Source: Macrotrachela quadricornifera (taxonomy: Eukaryota > Rotifera > Eurotatoria > Philodinida > Philodinidae). From it: 64,000 nucleotides of DNA. Positions within the stretch are counted from its first letter, which is position 1. Each line of letters starts with the position of its first letter. The notes beneath the pieces were generated by a model. It had not been told where the DNA came from and ran no database searches. It worked only from the letters and a program-made list of their open reading frames with translations. Position numbers and translations under genes: made by a program. Shown one piece after another: positions 1 to 10,117 of this stretch. The stretch is from positions 747,765 through 811,764 of the forward strand of contig JAJEKB010021387.1 in assembly GCA_022393335.1 (NCBI GenBank), in the 5' to 3' direction.

Positions 1-381
1 ATTTTAATAGGAAAAGAATATTTGGCACGACCACCAAACCAAAATAATATTTTACGCTATGTGGCTTAGACAAAATGAATCCTCTTTATTCGATAGTCAA
101 GAAACATTAACTTTTTTATCTTTGCTTTTTCTTATATGACATTTTGAAGGTTTTGTGTCGGATTTTTTGCTTATAAACAAAGTATGAAAGATTATTACCA
201 ATGGCAGAGATGCCAAACTATTATAAATCCAATAAAGAACTCCATTATATTCGATAAATAGAAGATAAATAAGTAGTATTAATGTGCGTAAATAGCAATT
301 CGATGTTGTTAAATATTATCTATCAAATCATATTTGTTTATCAAGCGTCGTTAAACACAACATTATAGAGTTGTTTTAAGC
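1..381. other. AT-rich intergenic sequence, nothing recognised
   Basis: No convincing open frame, splice pattern or repeat was found between the window edge and the first inverted-repeat element. Confidence 0.5.
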
Positions 382-1632
382 AAGTGGCTATATACGCATA
401 GATAGATATAACAACCTGGCATATATGAAATCATTATAATCTTATATATATGTCGGAGTTCAATCAAAGATTCATCTAGACCATTCTGAGATCCGAGTTT
501 GGGCTAGTCCATTCTTGAATTTAAGTTTGACCTAACATTTTTCTAGGTCAATCTCAAAACTCACTAAAATTGTCAGTCCAATCCCAGATTCACCTAGGTT
601 AACACAGGATAGAGTATTTAATAACTCAAGCCACATTTGACTTTCATAAATAAATTTCGTAGAAGAGTGAAGAATCATATTGACATTAACAAAGTGGAGA
701 CTAAAATCCTTTCTTTCTTACATATTTCTACATTATATGAAGTTTTTATCGGCATATATTGAGCAGAAATATTGATTACTTTTACAAGCGTCTAGGTGAG
801 CTATATTGAGGAACGTATTTGAGGAAAAAGAGGGCTAATGGACTCGATGCATTCTTTCAGAAATTTTGCTGAGAATATTTTGGTTCCTTGTTCTTTAATC
901 CATGTAAAAATAAGTGAACAAAAACCACTTTTAAGTACTTTTAATCTTGATTAAGGAAAATAAAGTAATTTTTTCCCACTATTTTTTATTTTTTATAGTA
1001 CTTCAAAAAGGTTCACTTATAAGTACTTTTTCTAGATTTTCTCTGCTAAGAAAAACTTTGAAAAGTAATAAAAAGTTGGTTTTTGCCTATTTATTTTTTA
1101 CATGGGTAAGCTTCAAAATATTTCTTTTAAAAATTTCTGTTTGCAGTACCAAGACAAAAAATTCGATTTCGTCCTTCTCTCATGGGAAAATCTCGAATAC
1201 GTCCTTGATTATACCTTGCTTTCCTGAAACAACAGATAAAATTGATAGTGCTACAAAACTAGAATTTCAACGCCCTGCTACAGATATTTCATCTAAATCA
1301 ACCTACTCTACACCGACGAGCTGATAAAATTGAGCAGTAGGACCCATGAAAAGGTTTTGGTATATTTATCGATAATTGCATAAGCATACACAAGGTTTTT
1401 AAGTGTAAACCTACATCTCATTCACAATGTATGACTCTCGTTTTCATTCTCTCGAATTGTTCTACACTCAAAACCAATATCATTCGATCACTGAAATTCA
1501 GCTGTCTTGTTTGACAAATTTATCCTGTTTTGACCTAGACGAATCTTAGATTGACCTCCGACATACATATAAGATTATAATGGTTTCATATATATCAGGT
1601 TGTTATATCTATCTATGTGGATATAGCCACTT
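382..1632. mobile_element. Non-autonomous TIR element, about 1.25 kb
   Basis: Positions 382-480 and 1534-1632 are inverted copies of each other over about 95 bp with scattered mismatches. The outer end reads AAGTGGCTATAT on both sides and the shared core includes GATAGATATAACAACCTG. The inner part of the left arm (about 480-620) repeats a motif resembling CAATC..AGATTCACCTAGG, which also occurs at the inner edge of the right arm. The 125-codon open frame inside (947-1324) has low complexity and resembles no transposase, so the element is probably non-autonomous. TTAA occurs just outside both ends, but the spacing differs, so no target duplication is claimed. The family is unknown. Confidence 0.75.
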
Positions 1633-2176
1633 CTTTTAATTTAAATCAGCTAAATAAACTAGTGAACTTATATTGTGAATTATGATTACAAGTGTGGGTA
1701 AGATACTAATATGAAATATGCGGATACGAGTACAAAAATTTGTACCCATGCAATACTCTAATTCCTATACTACTAGGTCGATAATTTCATTAACAGAGTC
1801 TAGTTAGTCAGTATTCAATATTCTATTTTATAATCATTTTGAAGAGAGCCATCCTTACACTCTCACCCTTGATCTATTGTATACATAAAACTGAAATTTG
1901 AATCGAAGTTCGTTTTTTTTTTTTGACTTTAATATTTTTATTAATAATAAAGGAAATGGTATTAAATAATCAAAGTTTAATTTGAAGCAATTATAAAGAA
2001 ATGAAGTTAATAAATATCAGATATTAGTTTTAAATATTTTCTTTTGAATATGTTAGTAGATCGAATATATTAATTATAAACTATTGATTATTATATATAA
2101 AAGAAAAATAATCAAACTCAATTTTGATATATTAAAGATTGATCTAATGTATATATTAAACACATAATCATTGTTT
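1633..2176. other. AT-rich intergenic spacer
   Basis: This is the 3' flank of the ART-TPR gene. It contains only T-rich and A-rich stretches, and I see no feature in it. Confidence 0.5.
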
Positions 2177-5170
2177 TTAATTTTGATTACCTTGATTTAA
2201 TACATCAAATTTATCATACATATCTCCAATAATTGAATATGTATGAGCTACGGGTGGATAATCCGATTTATAATCTTCAATTTGCTTGAAAAGTAATTTT
2301 TCAAAGTAAAATAATGCTTCAAAATAATCGTGTTTTTCTAAATAAACATGAGCCAGAATAGTATAAATATCTGATACTGAATATTTAATATTTTTTTTAT
2401 TAAGTAAATTTTGAAAATAAAATGATGCTTGAATTAAATGTCGTTTATTAAATTGTGGATCATTTTCAAGTGATTTGTTATTAGTATGTGTTTTTTCTTC
2501 CGATACTTTTTCGTCTGATTTTCTTTGAAAATTTTTCGAATATATTTCAAAATAATCTTTTTTTAAAAAAATATTTCCAATAATAGTATAAATATCCATT
2601 ATTGATGGATGTTCAAGTGTTTGTGTTTTTAATTGACAATCAAGAAATCTATAGAAATAAATTAATGATTTATTATCATTATTTTCTTGAAGATAAATTG
2701 TACCAATAGCTTTATATGTATTTTTTAATGATGAATCATCAACTAATTTTCTTGCTAATTCATTATTTAATAATTCAATAAAATAATCTTTTGATTTATC
2801 AAAATTTTGTTTTTCAAAACAAATATTTGCTAATATAAAATAAGTATTTGATAATAAAGAATCGGTTTTTGAATGAGTTTTAAGTTGTTCATAGAGTATA
2901 TCTTGAAAATGATTTAAAGAATGTTCTAAATGACGTTTTTCAAAATGAATATTTTCAATTAATCGAGTTTTATCTGTAGTTTCATTTGTTTCAATTTTAT
3001 GATAATATAATATTGTTTCATCAAAATGAACTTTTTTTAAATAAATATCTCCAATAATAGTATAAATATCATCAATAAGTGATTTATCAAATAGTTTTTT
3101 TTGTAAACAACAAGTAAGTAAACGATTATAATAAACTAATGATTGATTGAAATCATTTTTTTTAAAACAAATTGTAGCAATTATTTCATATAAATTTATT
3201 AATGATTCATCTTCATATAATTTTGTTTCTAATTCATTTTCAAGACATTTAATACTATAATCTAATGCATCATTTAATTCATCTTCATCTAAATCAAAAT
3301 TATATTTATCAAAAAAAAATTCTCCAAGAATTTTATATGCAGAACTTAATGATGAATCACCAGGTTCACTTCTATCTAATTCACTATCAAGTACTTTATA
3401 AAAATAAATTGATGCTTGATCAAAATCTTTTTGTTTCCAATAAACATGTCCAATAATACGATAAGTTTCAATAACTGATGGATGACTTGTTGATAATGTT
3501 TTTAATTGATTATCTAATAATTTTTCATAATAAGAAAGTGCTTTATCTAAATCATCTAATTTCATATATATATCACCAAAATTTTTATATGATTGTGCAA
3601 AATCTGGATGATTATTAGGTAATGTTTCTGTTTGTAAATTATAAGCTTTTTCAATAAATTTTAAAGCATTTTGTTGATCATCAATTTGAGAATACATTAA
3701 ACCAATTTCAGCATAAGTATAACCAAGATCTGGATGATTAGAAGAAAGTTCTTTTATTTGAGTTTCTAAAGCTTTATCAAACATTTTAGTTGCTTCTTCT
3801 TGTTTATTCATTGTAGCATAAATTTTTCCCATATCGATATATGTTTTTGTAATAAATACAAGATCTTTATTTGGTTGACTTTGAAGAGATTTTTCTAAAT
3901 ATTCTAATGATATTTGATAATTTTTCATTTGATAATGAAGATGAGATAAACCAGAATAAGTTGTTGATGATATATTATTTTTTGTTTGTAATGCTTTATC
4001 AAAAAATTCAAATGAAGTTTTATAATTATCTTGATTAGAATAAACTAATCCTAAATCATTATAACATTGTGAAATAAGTGGATGATCATTTGATGATGAA
4101 TTTTTCGATAAATAATTTAATGATTGATTTAAATTTTCTATAGATAAATTAAAATTTCCTTGTTTTTCATTAACTTTTGCAAGTCCATGATGACAATAAG
4201 CAAATTCAATATCATTTTTTGCTAAATTTTCTTTTAAAACTTTTTTAAAAAGTTTTTGAGCATCATCATATTTAAGCATATCAATAAAATTATATCCAAT
4301 TGTAATTAATTGATTTTGTACTTTTAATTGATTATCTAATGATGATGAAAAATTTTTCATATCTTGATCATCATTTGAACATAATGTTAAATTTGCCATC
4401 CAAAGTTTATTTTGTTCATTATAAGAAATATTATCAATACGAAAAACACAACCAAGCATAAAAAGTATTTCTTCTTCTTCAGAAAAAGCACTTAAATGTC
4501 TTATATCAGCATATGGTTTTGAAGCAGCATTTAAATCAACATTTATTTCTAATAAAATTGATGTTAATGTATCATTTGGTGGTGATCGACTTGTTGCAAA
4601 TTCTAAAGCTTTTTCTCTATTTGTACTTGTTGATAAAAATGAATTCATTGAAATAAATTGTCCTATACCAGTTTTAAGACGATTAACTTCATCTATACTA
4701 ATAAATTGTCCACGATAAACTTTTATAGATGGTGTTGTTTGCTGTTCTACAAATAATTTATGTTGTTCAGCTAATTGTGCATTTAAATCTTTAATAAATG
4801 TATGAAAAGGATTAATACTATCAATATCTTGTGTTCTTAAAGCCTTATTTAAAATTCTATAAATACAACTTTCTCTTGTATACCAATAAATTGCTTTTTC
4901 TGGATCATAACTTGTATCAAATTCATCCATTACTTTTTCATCATCCATAGTATCTGGTTCAAAATAATTTGTAAGTGGTGGTTCATTATGTGATAATGGA
5001 TCTTTTTCATCCACTATTTCGTTAAGTAATACTTGATAGAGAATAAATTCTCCATTTAATGATTTATGCATACTTTGATCATCCTTTGCTGAATAAATAT
5101 TTGTACCCATACTATCGACACGATGATTTTGTTTATCGAATATACTTTTTCGTCGCGTATTCCGAGACAT
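2177..5170 (-). CDS. ADP-ribosyltransferase (R-S-E) fused to tetratricopeptide repeats
   Basis: A single uninterrupted 997-codon frame. Residues 90-265 resemble the eukaryotic arginine-specific ADP-ribosyltransferase fold. VYRGQ supplies the catalytic Arg (R153), SFLSTSTN the Ser-Thr-Ser element (S180 onwards), and FSEEEEILF the ExE pair (E232 and E234, the latter the likely catalytic Glu). All three motifs of the R-S-E class are present, so NAD-dependent mono-ADP-ribosylation is plausible. From about residue 283 to the C-terminus there is an array of roughly 40-residue TPR units with YxxxGxxYxxxxxxxxAxxxxxKAL patterns, similar to kinesin light chain repeats, which probably bind partner proteins. 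There is no signal peptide or membrane segment, so it is likely cytosolic. ART-TPR fusions are numerous in bdelloids. The start was chosen as the first Met of the frame. Substrate and pathway are unknown. Confidence 0.88.
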   Translation of the reverse strand: MSRNTRRKSIFDKQNHRVDSMGTNIYSAKDDQSMHKSLNGEFILYQVLLNEIVDEKDPLSHNEPPLTNYFEPDTMDDEKVMDEFDTSYDPEKAIYWYTRESCIYRILNKALRTQDIDSINPFHTFIKDLNAQLAEQHKLFVEQQTTPSIKVYRGQFISIDEVNRLKTGIGQFISMNSFLSTSTNREKALEFATSRSPPNDTLTSILLEINVDLNAASKPYADIRHLSAFSEEEEILFMLGCVFRIDNISYNEQNKLWMANLTLCSNDDQDMKNFSSSLDNQLKVQNQLITIGYNFIDMLKYDDAQKLFKKVLKENLAKNDIEFAYCHHGLAKVNEKQGNFNLSIENLNQSLNYLSKNSSSNDHPLISQCYNDLGLVYSNQDNYKTSFEFFDKALQTKNNISSTTYSGLSHLHYQMKNYQISLEYLEKSLQSQPNKDLVFITKTYIDMGKIYATMNKQEEATKMFDKALETQIKELSSNHPDLGYTYAEIGLMYSQIDDQQNALKFIEKAYNLQTETLPNNHPDFAQSYKNFGDIYMKLDDLDKALSYYEKLLDNQLKTLSTSHPSVIETYRIIGHVYWKQKDFDQASIYFYKVLDSELDRSEPGDSSLSSAYKILGEFFFDKYNFDLDEDELNDALDYSIKCLENELETKLYEDESLINLYEIIATICFKKNDFNQSLVYYNRLLTCCLQKKLFDKSLIDDIYTIIGDIYLKKVHFDETILYYHKIETNETTDKTRLIENIHFEKRHLEHSLNHFQDILYEQLKTHSKTDSLLSNTYFILANICFEKQNFDKSKDYFIELLNNELARKLVDDSSLKNTYKAIGTIYLQENNDNKSLIYFYRFLDCQLKTQTLEHPSIMDIYTIIGNIFLKKDYFEIYSKNFQRKSDEKVSEEKTHTNNKSLENDPQFNKRHLIQASFYFQNLLNKKNIKYSVSDIYTILAHVYLEKHDYFEALFYFEKLLFKQIEDYKSDYPPVAHTYSIIGDMYDKFDVLNQGNQN

Positions 5171-5270
5171 GATTCAGTAGTTAATTTACTAAATAAGATT
5201 TAATCAGAGAAACCGAAATGTAAAAAATTGACGTTCATAATATATATTTCTCAAAAAGTTCTACTGCATG

Positions 5271-5455
5271 ACTAGTGTCAACCAATGATTATGTCTAGTT
5301 CTTTTTAAAAAGAAGACTAGATATGTTGAGTCATCTAGACGCCCATCCAAAATAGATTTTAAATTAAAAAAGGAAGATTGTCTATGACGATGCATCTATC
5401 AAGTTGTTGTCATATGCAGTGGTCTAGTCCCAACTAGTCTAAATGATAGAAGTAT
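5271..5455. repeat. CTAGTC/GACTAG palindrome-rich repeat, copy 1
   Basis: Several GACTAG, CTAGTC and ACTAGT words lie in about 185 bp, including a short hairpin around TTCTTTTTAAAAAGAA and the block CTAGTCCCAACTAGTCTAAATGA. A very similar block ends the second copy near 44600-44630, so the two loci appear to belong to one repeat family. Its mechanism is unknown. Confidence 0.55.
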
Positions 5456-5944
5456 GCGCATCACGTCAGTAAGTGTTCTAAGACGTTGCTTACAAGGGAA
5501 TATTCCCAGGTGTCGGAGCACTTTTCAATCGGGACTTCATGTATCTTGTAGTCCATAGTGAGTTGTGTTTATGATAAAAAATGGTTTGGGTGTCGGGTTT
5601 GTTTCTGAGGCAATAGAACATTTTTATTATTACAACTATAAGGGTTATCGTATCAGTAGAGAACTGCGGAGTCGAATTCGCGAAAAAAATTTCTTTCGGA
5701 GTCAATATTGGAGTTGCATCAGTATGACAGTCAAGTATTTTTATTCTTCATATGTTAAGTAATGAACAAAAAATATATTACTATTAACATCATAAGTTTA
5801 AAGAAGAACTAATATCACCAAAGTATTCATATCAACAAGCATAGTAGACAAATTAAAAATACTAATTCAAGAAAATTTCTATATCATATGAGTTACTAAA
5901 ATTCCCATCGATTTCAAGCCTTTATTGTTTATAAATCGTGCAAA
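5456..5944. other. Intergenic sequence
   Basis: Two short overlapping open frames on opposite strands show no recognisable domain and are treated as chance. Nothing else was seen. Confidence 0.45.
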
Positions 5945-6135
5945 TAGATTCTTCACAAGATGATGCAGTTGAAGATGACATTGATATAGTTCGTTTTCTA
6001 CTATTATTGTCTAATTGCACATATTTATTTAGCTATTGATGATCAAACTGGAAATAGGTGTTGTTTGTCTTTCCAGAATGATAAAATATCCATATCATCA
6101 GTATTTTCATCGTCATCATTCGCAGTTCACTACTT
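5945..6135 (-). mobile_element. Internally deleted hAT remnant
   Basis: About 5945-6110 aligns by eye with two separate parts of the C-terminal coding region of the complete hAT element (near 10200-10270 and 10430-10490), for example GATGACATTGATA and AACTGGAAATA, with an internal deletion between them. The sequence then runs into GCAGTTCACTA near 6121-6131, which is the terminal motif of that element's right end. It is therefore a related, shortened copy with no coding capacity. The left terminus was not located. Confidence 0.7.
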
Positions 6136-6580
6136 ATCAGCAAAAAAGTAATATCTAAATAAATACTCGTTGAAACGAATTGAAATTTTTCTCATATATA
6201 GTTGTACTCATATGCGACATAATGTGAAAGTTTCAACTTAGACACTTTTGAGAAGATTCAATTATTAGTTTTGGACAATATTAATGTTGTTCTACATGTC
6301 ATTATATATAGTACTTCTCAGAATGTAAGATAACTATTATCTTTTACAATAGTATTTATTATCATTTCTATCTTATTGGTTAATACGGCATTTATATGAT
6401 AAGTTACATGCATAGTGATTTTTCGATGTACGATTTGATACGCATTATTGAATGAGAAGAAATAAATCAAACTAATTTACATAGATGGGCTGAATATATA
6501 GCACGTGTGTGTGAAAGAGAAGAATCATATATAATAATGTATTTTTTACCTGATATTCATTTTATTCGTTTCTAACGAAA

Positions 6581-6901
6581 ATGATAAATGTATCGATTGT
6601 ATCCTTTCTAGTCTCAGCGAATTTTTCTCAATCTGTAGCATCGATAAAAGATAATCTTCCAACTTCATCAATACGTGAGCAAGAGGTTGCGAATCATTTG
6701 ACTGAACTTTTATTTTTAATTATCAATTGTCACATGTTTAGTGTAGAAAATGAAACATTTCTTGATTACATTACTAATGAATTAACCGAAGATGATGTAC
6801 TTCTTAAAAATTTTTCTCTAGATTACACAAAAAAGTCATTGAATATTATAATGAAAAGGATTCTTTCACAGGAGAACGTCGGTGGTTTTGAAAAGGTGTA
6901 A
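6581..6901 (+). CDS. Hypothetical 106-codon frame
   Basis: This open frame has varied composition and starts after a T-rich stretch. The first 20 residues are hydrophobic (MINVSIVSFLVSANF), and the remainder is amphipathic and acidic, as in a short helical domain. I do not recognise it. Downstream sequence to about 7050 is broken by stops in all frames, so it could be one exon of an unknown gene, part of a decayed transposon, or chance. The nearby hAT remnant makes a transposon origin plausible, but no transposase motif is visible. Confidence 0.25.
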   Translation: MINVSIVSFLVSANFSQSVASIKDNLPTSSIREQEVANHLTELLFLIINCHMFSVENETFLDYITNELTEDDVLLKNFSLDYTKKSLNIIMKRILSQENVGGFEKV

Positions 6902-9212
6902 AAAGCCGATTTACATGTGCCACAGATTCATCATATATTTCTCGTTTTCGTGCTTATATTGCAAAGGAAGGAATAAAAACGTAAAAATTAGAAAATGTAA
7001 ATAATTATGCTTATCATAACTTTGAACAAGTTCAAGAATCTTATCTTCCTATGACTTGCGTCGTTTGCACAATAGAGAGCTTTCGCATAAGCAGATGGAC
7101 ATACGGTTTTTTGCTTAGGAATGGCTTTCATCCCACTAGAAATAACAATATACCACTCAGAAAATCGTTTTCTAGAAAAATATTGTTGAGCTACGTATCA
7201 TTCAATGCAGTTCAATGAGCTGATTCCGTATATCACTTGAGTTTTTCTTAAAAACGTAACACGGCTGCCTAAAACTGGATTTATAGCCAGAGACCTCGGA
7301 TTTTAGGGCATTATCTAAAACAGCCTAGGAAAGGTTTCATGAGTTGGCGCTACTACCATAGTTAAGATATATATTCAGGAGTATGTGGTAAAAATACGCG
7401 CTTCATCAGACGTTACCTCTTTGTAGGGTTTACAATATACAGAAAGGTATGTTTTCAAATAGGTTTTGGGGCTCGAGGTCTTTTGTTTTATACTCTGTTA
7501 TAAATTCAATTTAGATCACTTTTTTTTAAACATAAGGCCCACTTATGAGGAAGCTTTTGTGATATTGTTTCATATTGCTGAACGGATTGTCTTTCTTTAT
7601 TTATGCTGACTTCTAAGCTCAAGTCTTGGTAGGCTCTTTTCTTAGGCTCTATAAAACTTTAAGAACCGCTATTTTAGAAAATGATAGATCATATATGTAT
7701 GTATCTACACAAACGGTTAGATTCTGGAAAAGAATATTTTCGTATGTTTCCCTGGCTCCCCACTGTGCATAGTTCTTTCGCAATAACGGTACATTTATCC
7801 AGCTCGAGGCGCTATATTTTTGAGAGACAACTACCGTATTTGAATCGCTGTCAAAAGTCAATTAATGTCTACTAGTTTTTCCTGATATTACATCAATACT
7901 GATCAATCTTATCATGAGAATAACTTCATGCAGATGAAAGGAAAAATGTTTCTTTTGTTTCCCACCGAAAAATCATACAGAACAGTTTAAACAATATTTG
8001 ATAGCGGAGGTTGGATGCTCACATTAGGAGGCATAAATAGTTTCAAAGCAAGATAAAATATATTGCAACGGAGAATATTGCAATTAAACCTTAATGTATA
8101 TATTTTAAGGATATATAAAAACGACCTTCCGAATAGTAAAATGTATTTTTTACATTTTTGAGTTTACTCTACAACGTGATATAAATATTTATTTCAAATT
8201 CTGAAGTAAATACTTATGTCTGAACTATCGCATTACATATAAAAATTGATATATAGATCATTAGATGTACTTACGATGAAATTTAACGCTATGATATATT
8301 AAAGTTGAAGCAAGGTATCCTACGTATTTATATTTAATGTAGTTAGTTATTCTCTTCTAACTAATGTTTATTTACATGAATCAGTCAACCGTGCTATTTT
8401 ATGCGCGTCATAATGAGGTAGATATCAATGAATATGTTTCGCATGCTTCTTTTTCATCACGCTACACAATACAGTTTTATCTTTTCTTTCGATTCTTTGC
8501 TTGATATAAGGAAAAAATCAAACACGTATATGTATGCAACATAATCGTTTTACTAGGTTTTTTTTATTTTCATTTTATGTTTTTTCTAAGCATGAGTCAA
8601 TACCTTTGTTCTGATGACATCATTCAAATACATCATGTAATTTCCTTGCTAGTTTATATTATTCTTCCATTTTCTTTTGATCACTCTTTGATGTTTAAAT
8701 TTACGAATGCATATTTATATGATCGAACGGTTTATAAGATAGCAGTATTCTGTTATCAAAACTAGAGAAGGACAATAATGAAAATAGTTCAGTTGTCTGA
8801 AAAATTTATCTTTTGATCTTGAGGGGAAGTTTTGAGAAAGAATACCGCGACTGATTTCAACTTAATATCAAAGTCTCCTCAAGTGGCTTAACTATTCTGC
8901 ATAAATAAAGACGTTGAATTTTAATTAAATTTAAGGAATACGAAATAACTCAAAGATTAATTCGAATAATTTTTGACAGCAATAGAGAGTTGAGTATTTT
9001 GAATTTTCAAGTTTTGTACAAAACACAGTCACGATCACTTTCGATTGTTACTAAAACTATCGGCAGAGAGCTATAATTCTACATAAATATATTTTCTATT
9101 AAAATCGGAAGAAGACTTTCAATATGTCAAATATATAAAGCTTTCGGTGAAAATTCAGCTTGATTATAATGTTGTTGACAAATAATATATGTTGATATAT
9201 CTAGAACAGAAA
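6902..9212. other. Long intergenic stretch without recognised gene
   Basis: There are only short open frames of under 75 codons, with no family signature and no splice-consistent chain on either strand. I cannot support any gene here. Confidence 0.45.
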
Positions 9213-9315
9213 TACAATCTATATTATATTGCACAAGGTGCAGTTTCCCCTACAGTAACATTCATTCGATTGGTTACAGAACGAAAAGAATTATATCTAT
9301 ATTATATTGCACAAG
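9213..9315. repeat. Direct repeat pair, 80-bp spacing
   Basis: ATCTATATTATATTGCACAAGG occurs near 9214 and again near 9294 in the same orientation. The unit is about 22 bp and the copies start about 80 bp apart. This may be a small duplication or the footprint of an insertion event. Confidence 0.6.
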
Positions 9316-9786
9316 GGGGTAATAATGACTGGCCGAAGTCGAAGACCGAAGCGTCCTAAAACGCTGATGATTGTTAAGAATTATTCAGAAACCAATAATC
9401 GTTAGTCCAAAGTTTATTCATGACTAATATATAATAAACGACAATCGTTTTATACTTAATTAAAATGATATCGTAATTAATTTTTTTCTTCATTCTACAA
9501 TAATTGATATATACGCCTGGAAAAAAATAGCTTTAGTCCGTACTTTTAGTATATCATGACTATAAAGACACATTTTTTAAAAACTAATTACGTATTCTGA
9601 AAGCCCGTGGAATTTTCTATCAGCCTGTTTATTTATGTTTTTGTTTGAACTTCTGCATTATAAAGATAAACGAAGTACAATGAAGGTATCCTCATGTCCA
9701 GATTCTCCAACAACAAAATTTTATCAGAGTCATGAAAATTAGTTTTTAAACTTTTTTTATGGCTACAGTAATATCTTTTAAAAAGA

Positions 9787-9794
9787 CTAATTAT
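9787..9794 (+). repeat. 8-bp target site duplication, left copy (hAT)
   Basis: CTAATTAT lies immediately outside the left terminus and is identical to 12777-12784 outside the right terminus. Eight base pairs is the size typical of hAT insertions. Confidence 0.92.
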
Positions 9795-9806
9795 TAGTGA
9801 ACTGCA

Positions 9807-9950
9807 CTGGACTCCAAACTCCAATTCCAACTCCAACTCCATGGAGTTGGAGTTGGAGTTGGAGTTTAAAATCGAAAACCTGTGGAGTTGGAGTTGGAGT
9901 TTGGATTGCAAAATCGAAAATTCGTGGAGTTGGAGTTGGAAGGAAAGTTG
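9807..9950. repeat. Left subterminal GGAGTT array of the hAT element
   Basis: Multiple copies of GGAGTT occur here, first as the complement (CTCCAAACTCCAATTCC) and then, after CCATGG, in the forward direction as runs of TGGAGT. Repeated subterminal hexamers of this kind serve as transposase binding sites in other hAT elements. That role here is inference. Confidence 0.75.
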
Positions 9951-10117
9951 TAAGTTTTTTTGGAGTTCCATCAAAAGAAAAACAAACACTTTTTCTTCCA
10001 TAAATTAACATCTTTATTTCATGAATTAAATAAAAAGATAAATTTATCACATAAACTTCATAAATCACAATCTATAACACTCGTACTTTATCACGTAATG
10101 GAAAAATAACATATTAA

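Noticed and set aside
947..1324. Open frame inside the first TIR element as a transposase
   Set aside because: Low-complexity Phe/Ser/Lys-rich sequence with no catalytic motif or zinc finger.
376..1640. TTAA flanks as a piggyBac-type target site for the first TIR element
   Set aside because: Distances from TTAA to the TIR start differ on the two sides and the ends do not match piggyBac termini.
9633..10068. Overlapping frames rich in Leu/Gln, Ser/Asn or Thr/Pro
   Set aside because: They are produced by the GGAGTT hexamer array of the hAT end read in different frames, as are those at 12565-12803.
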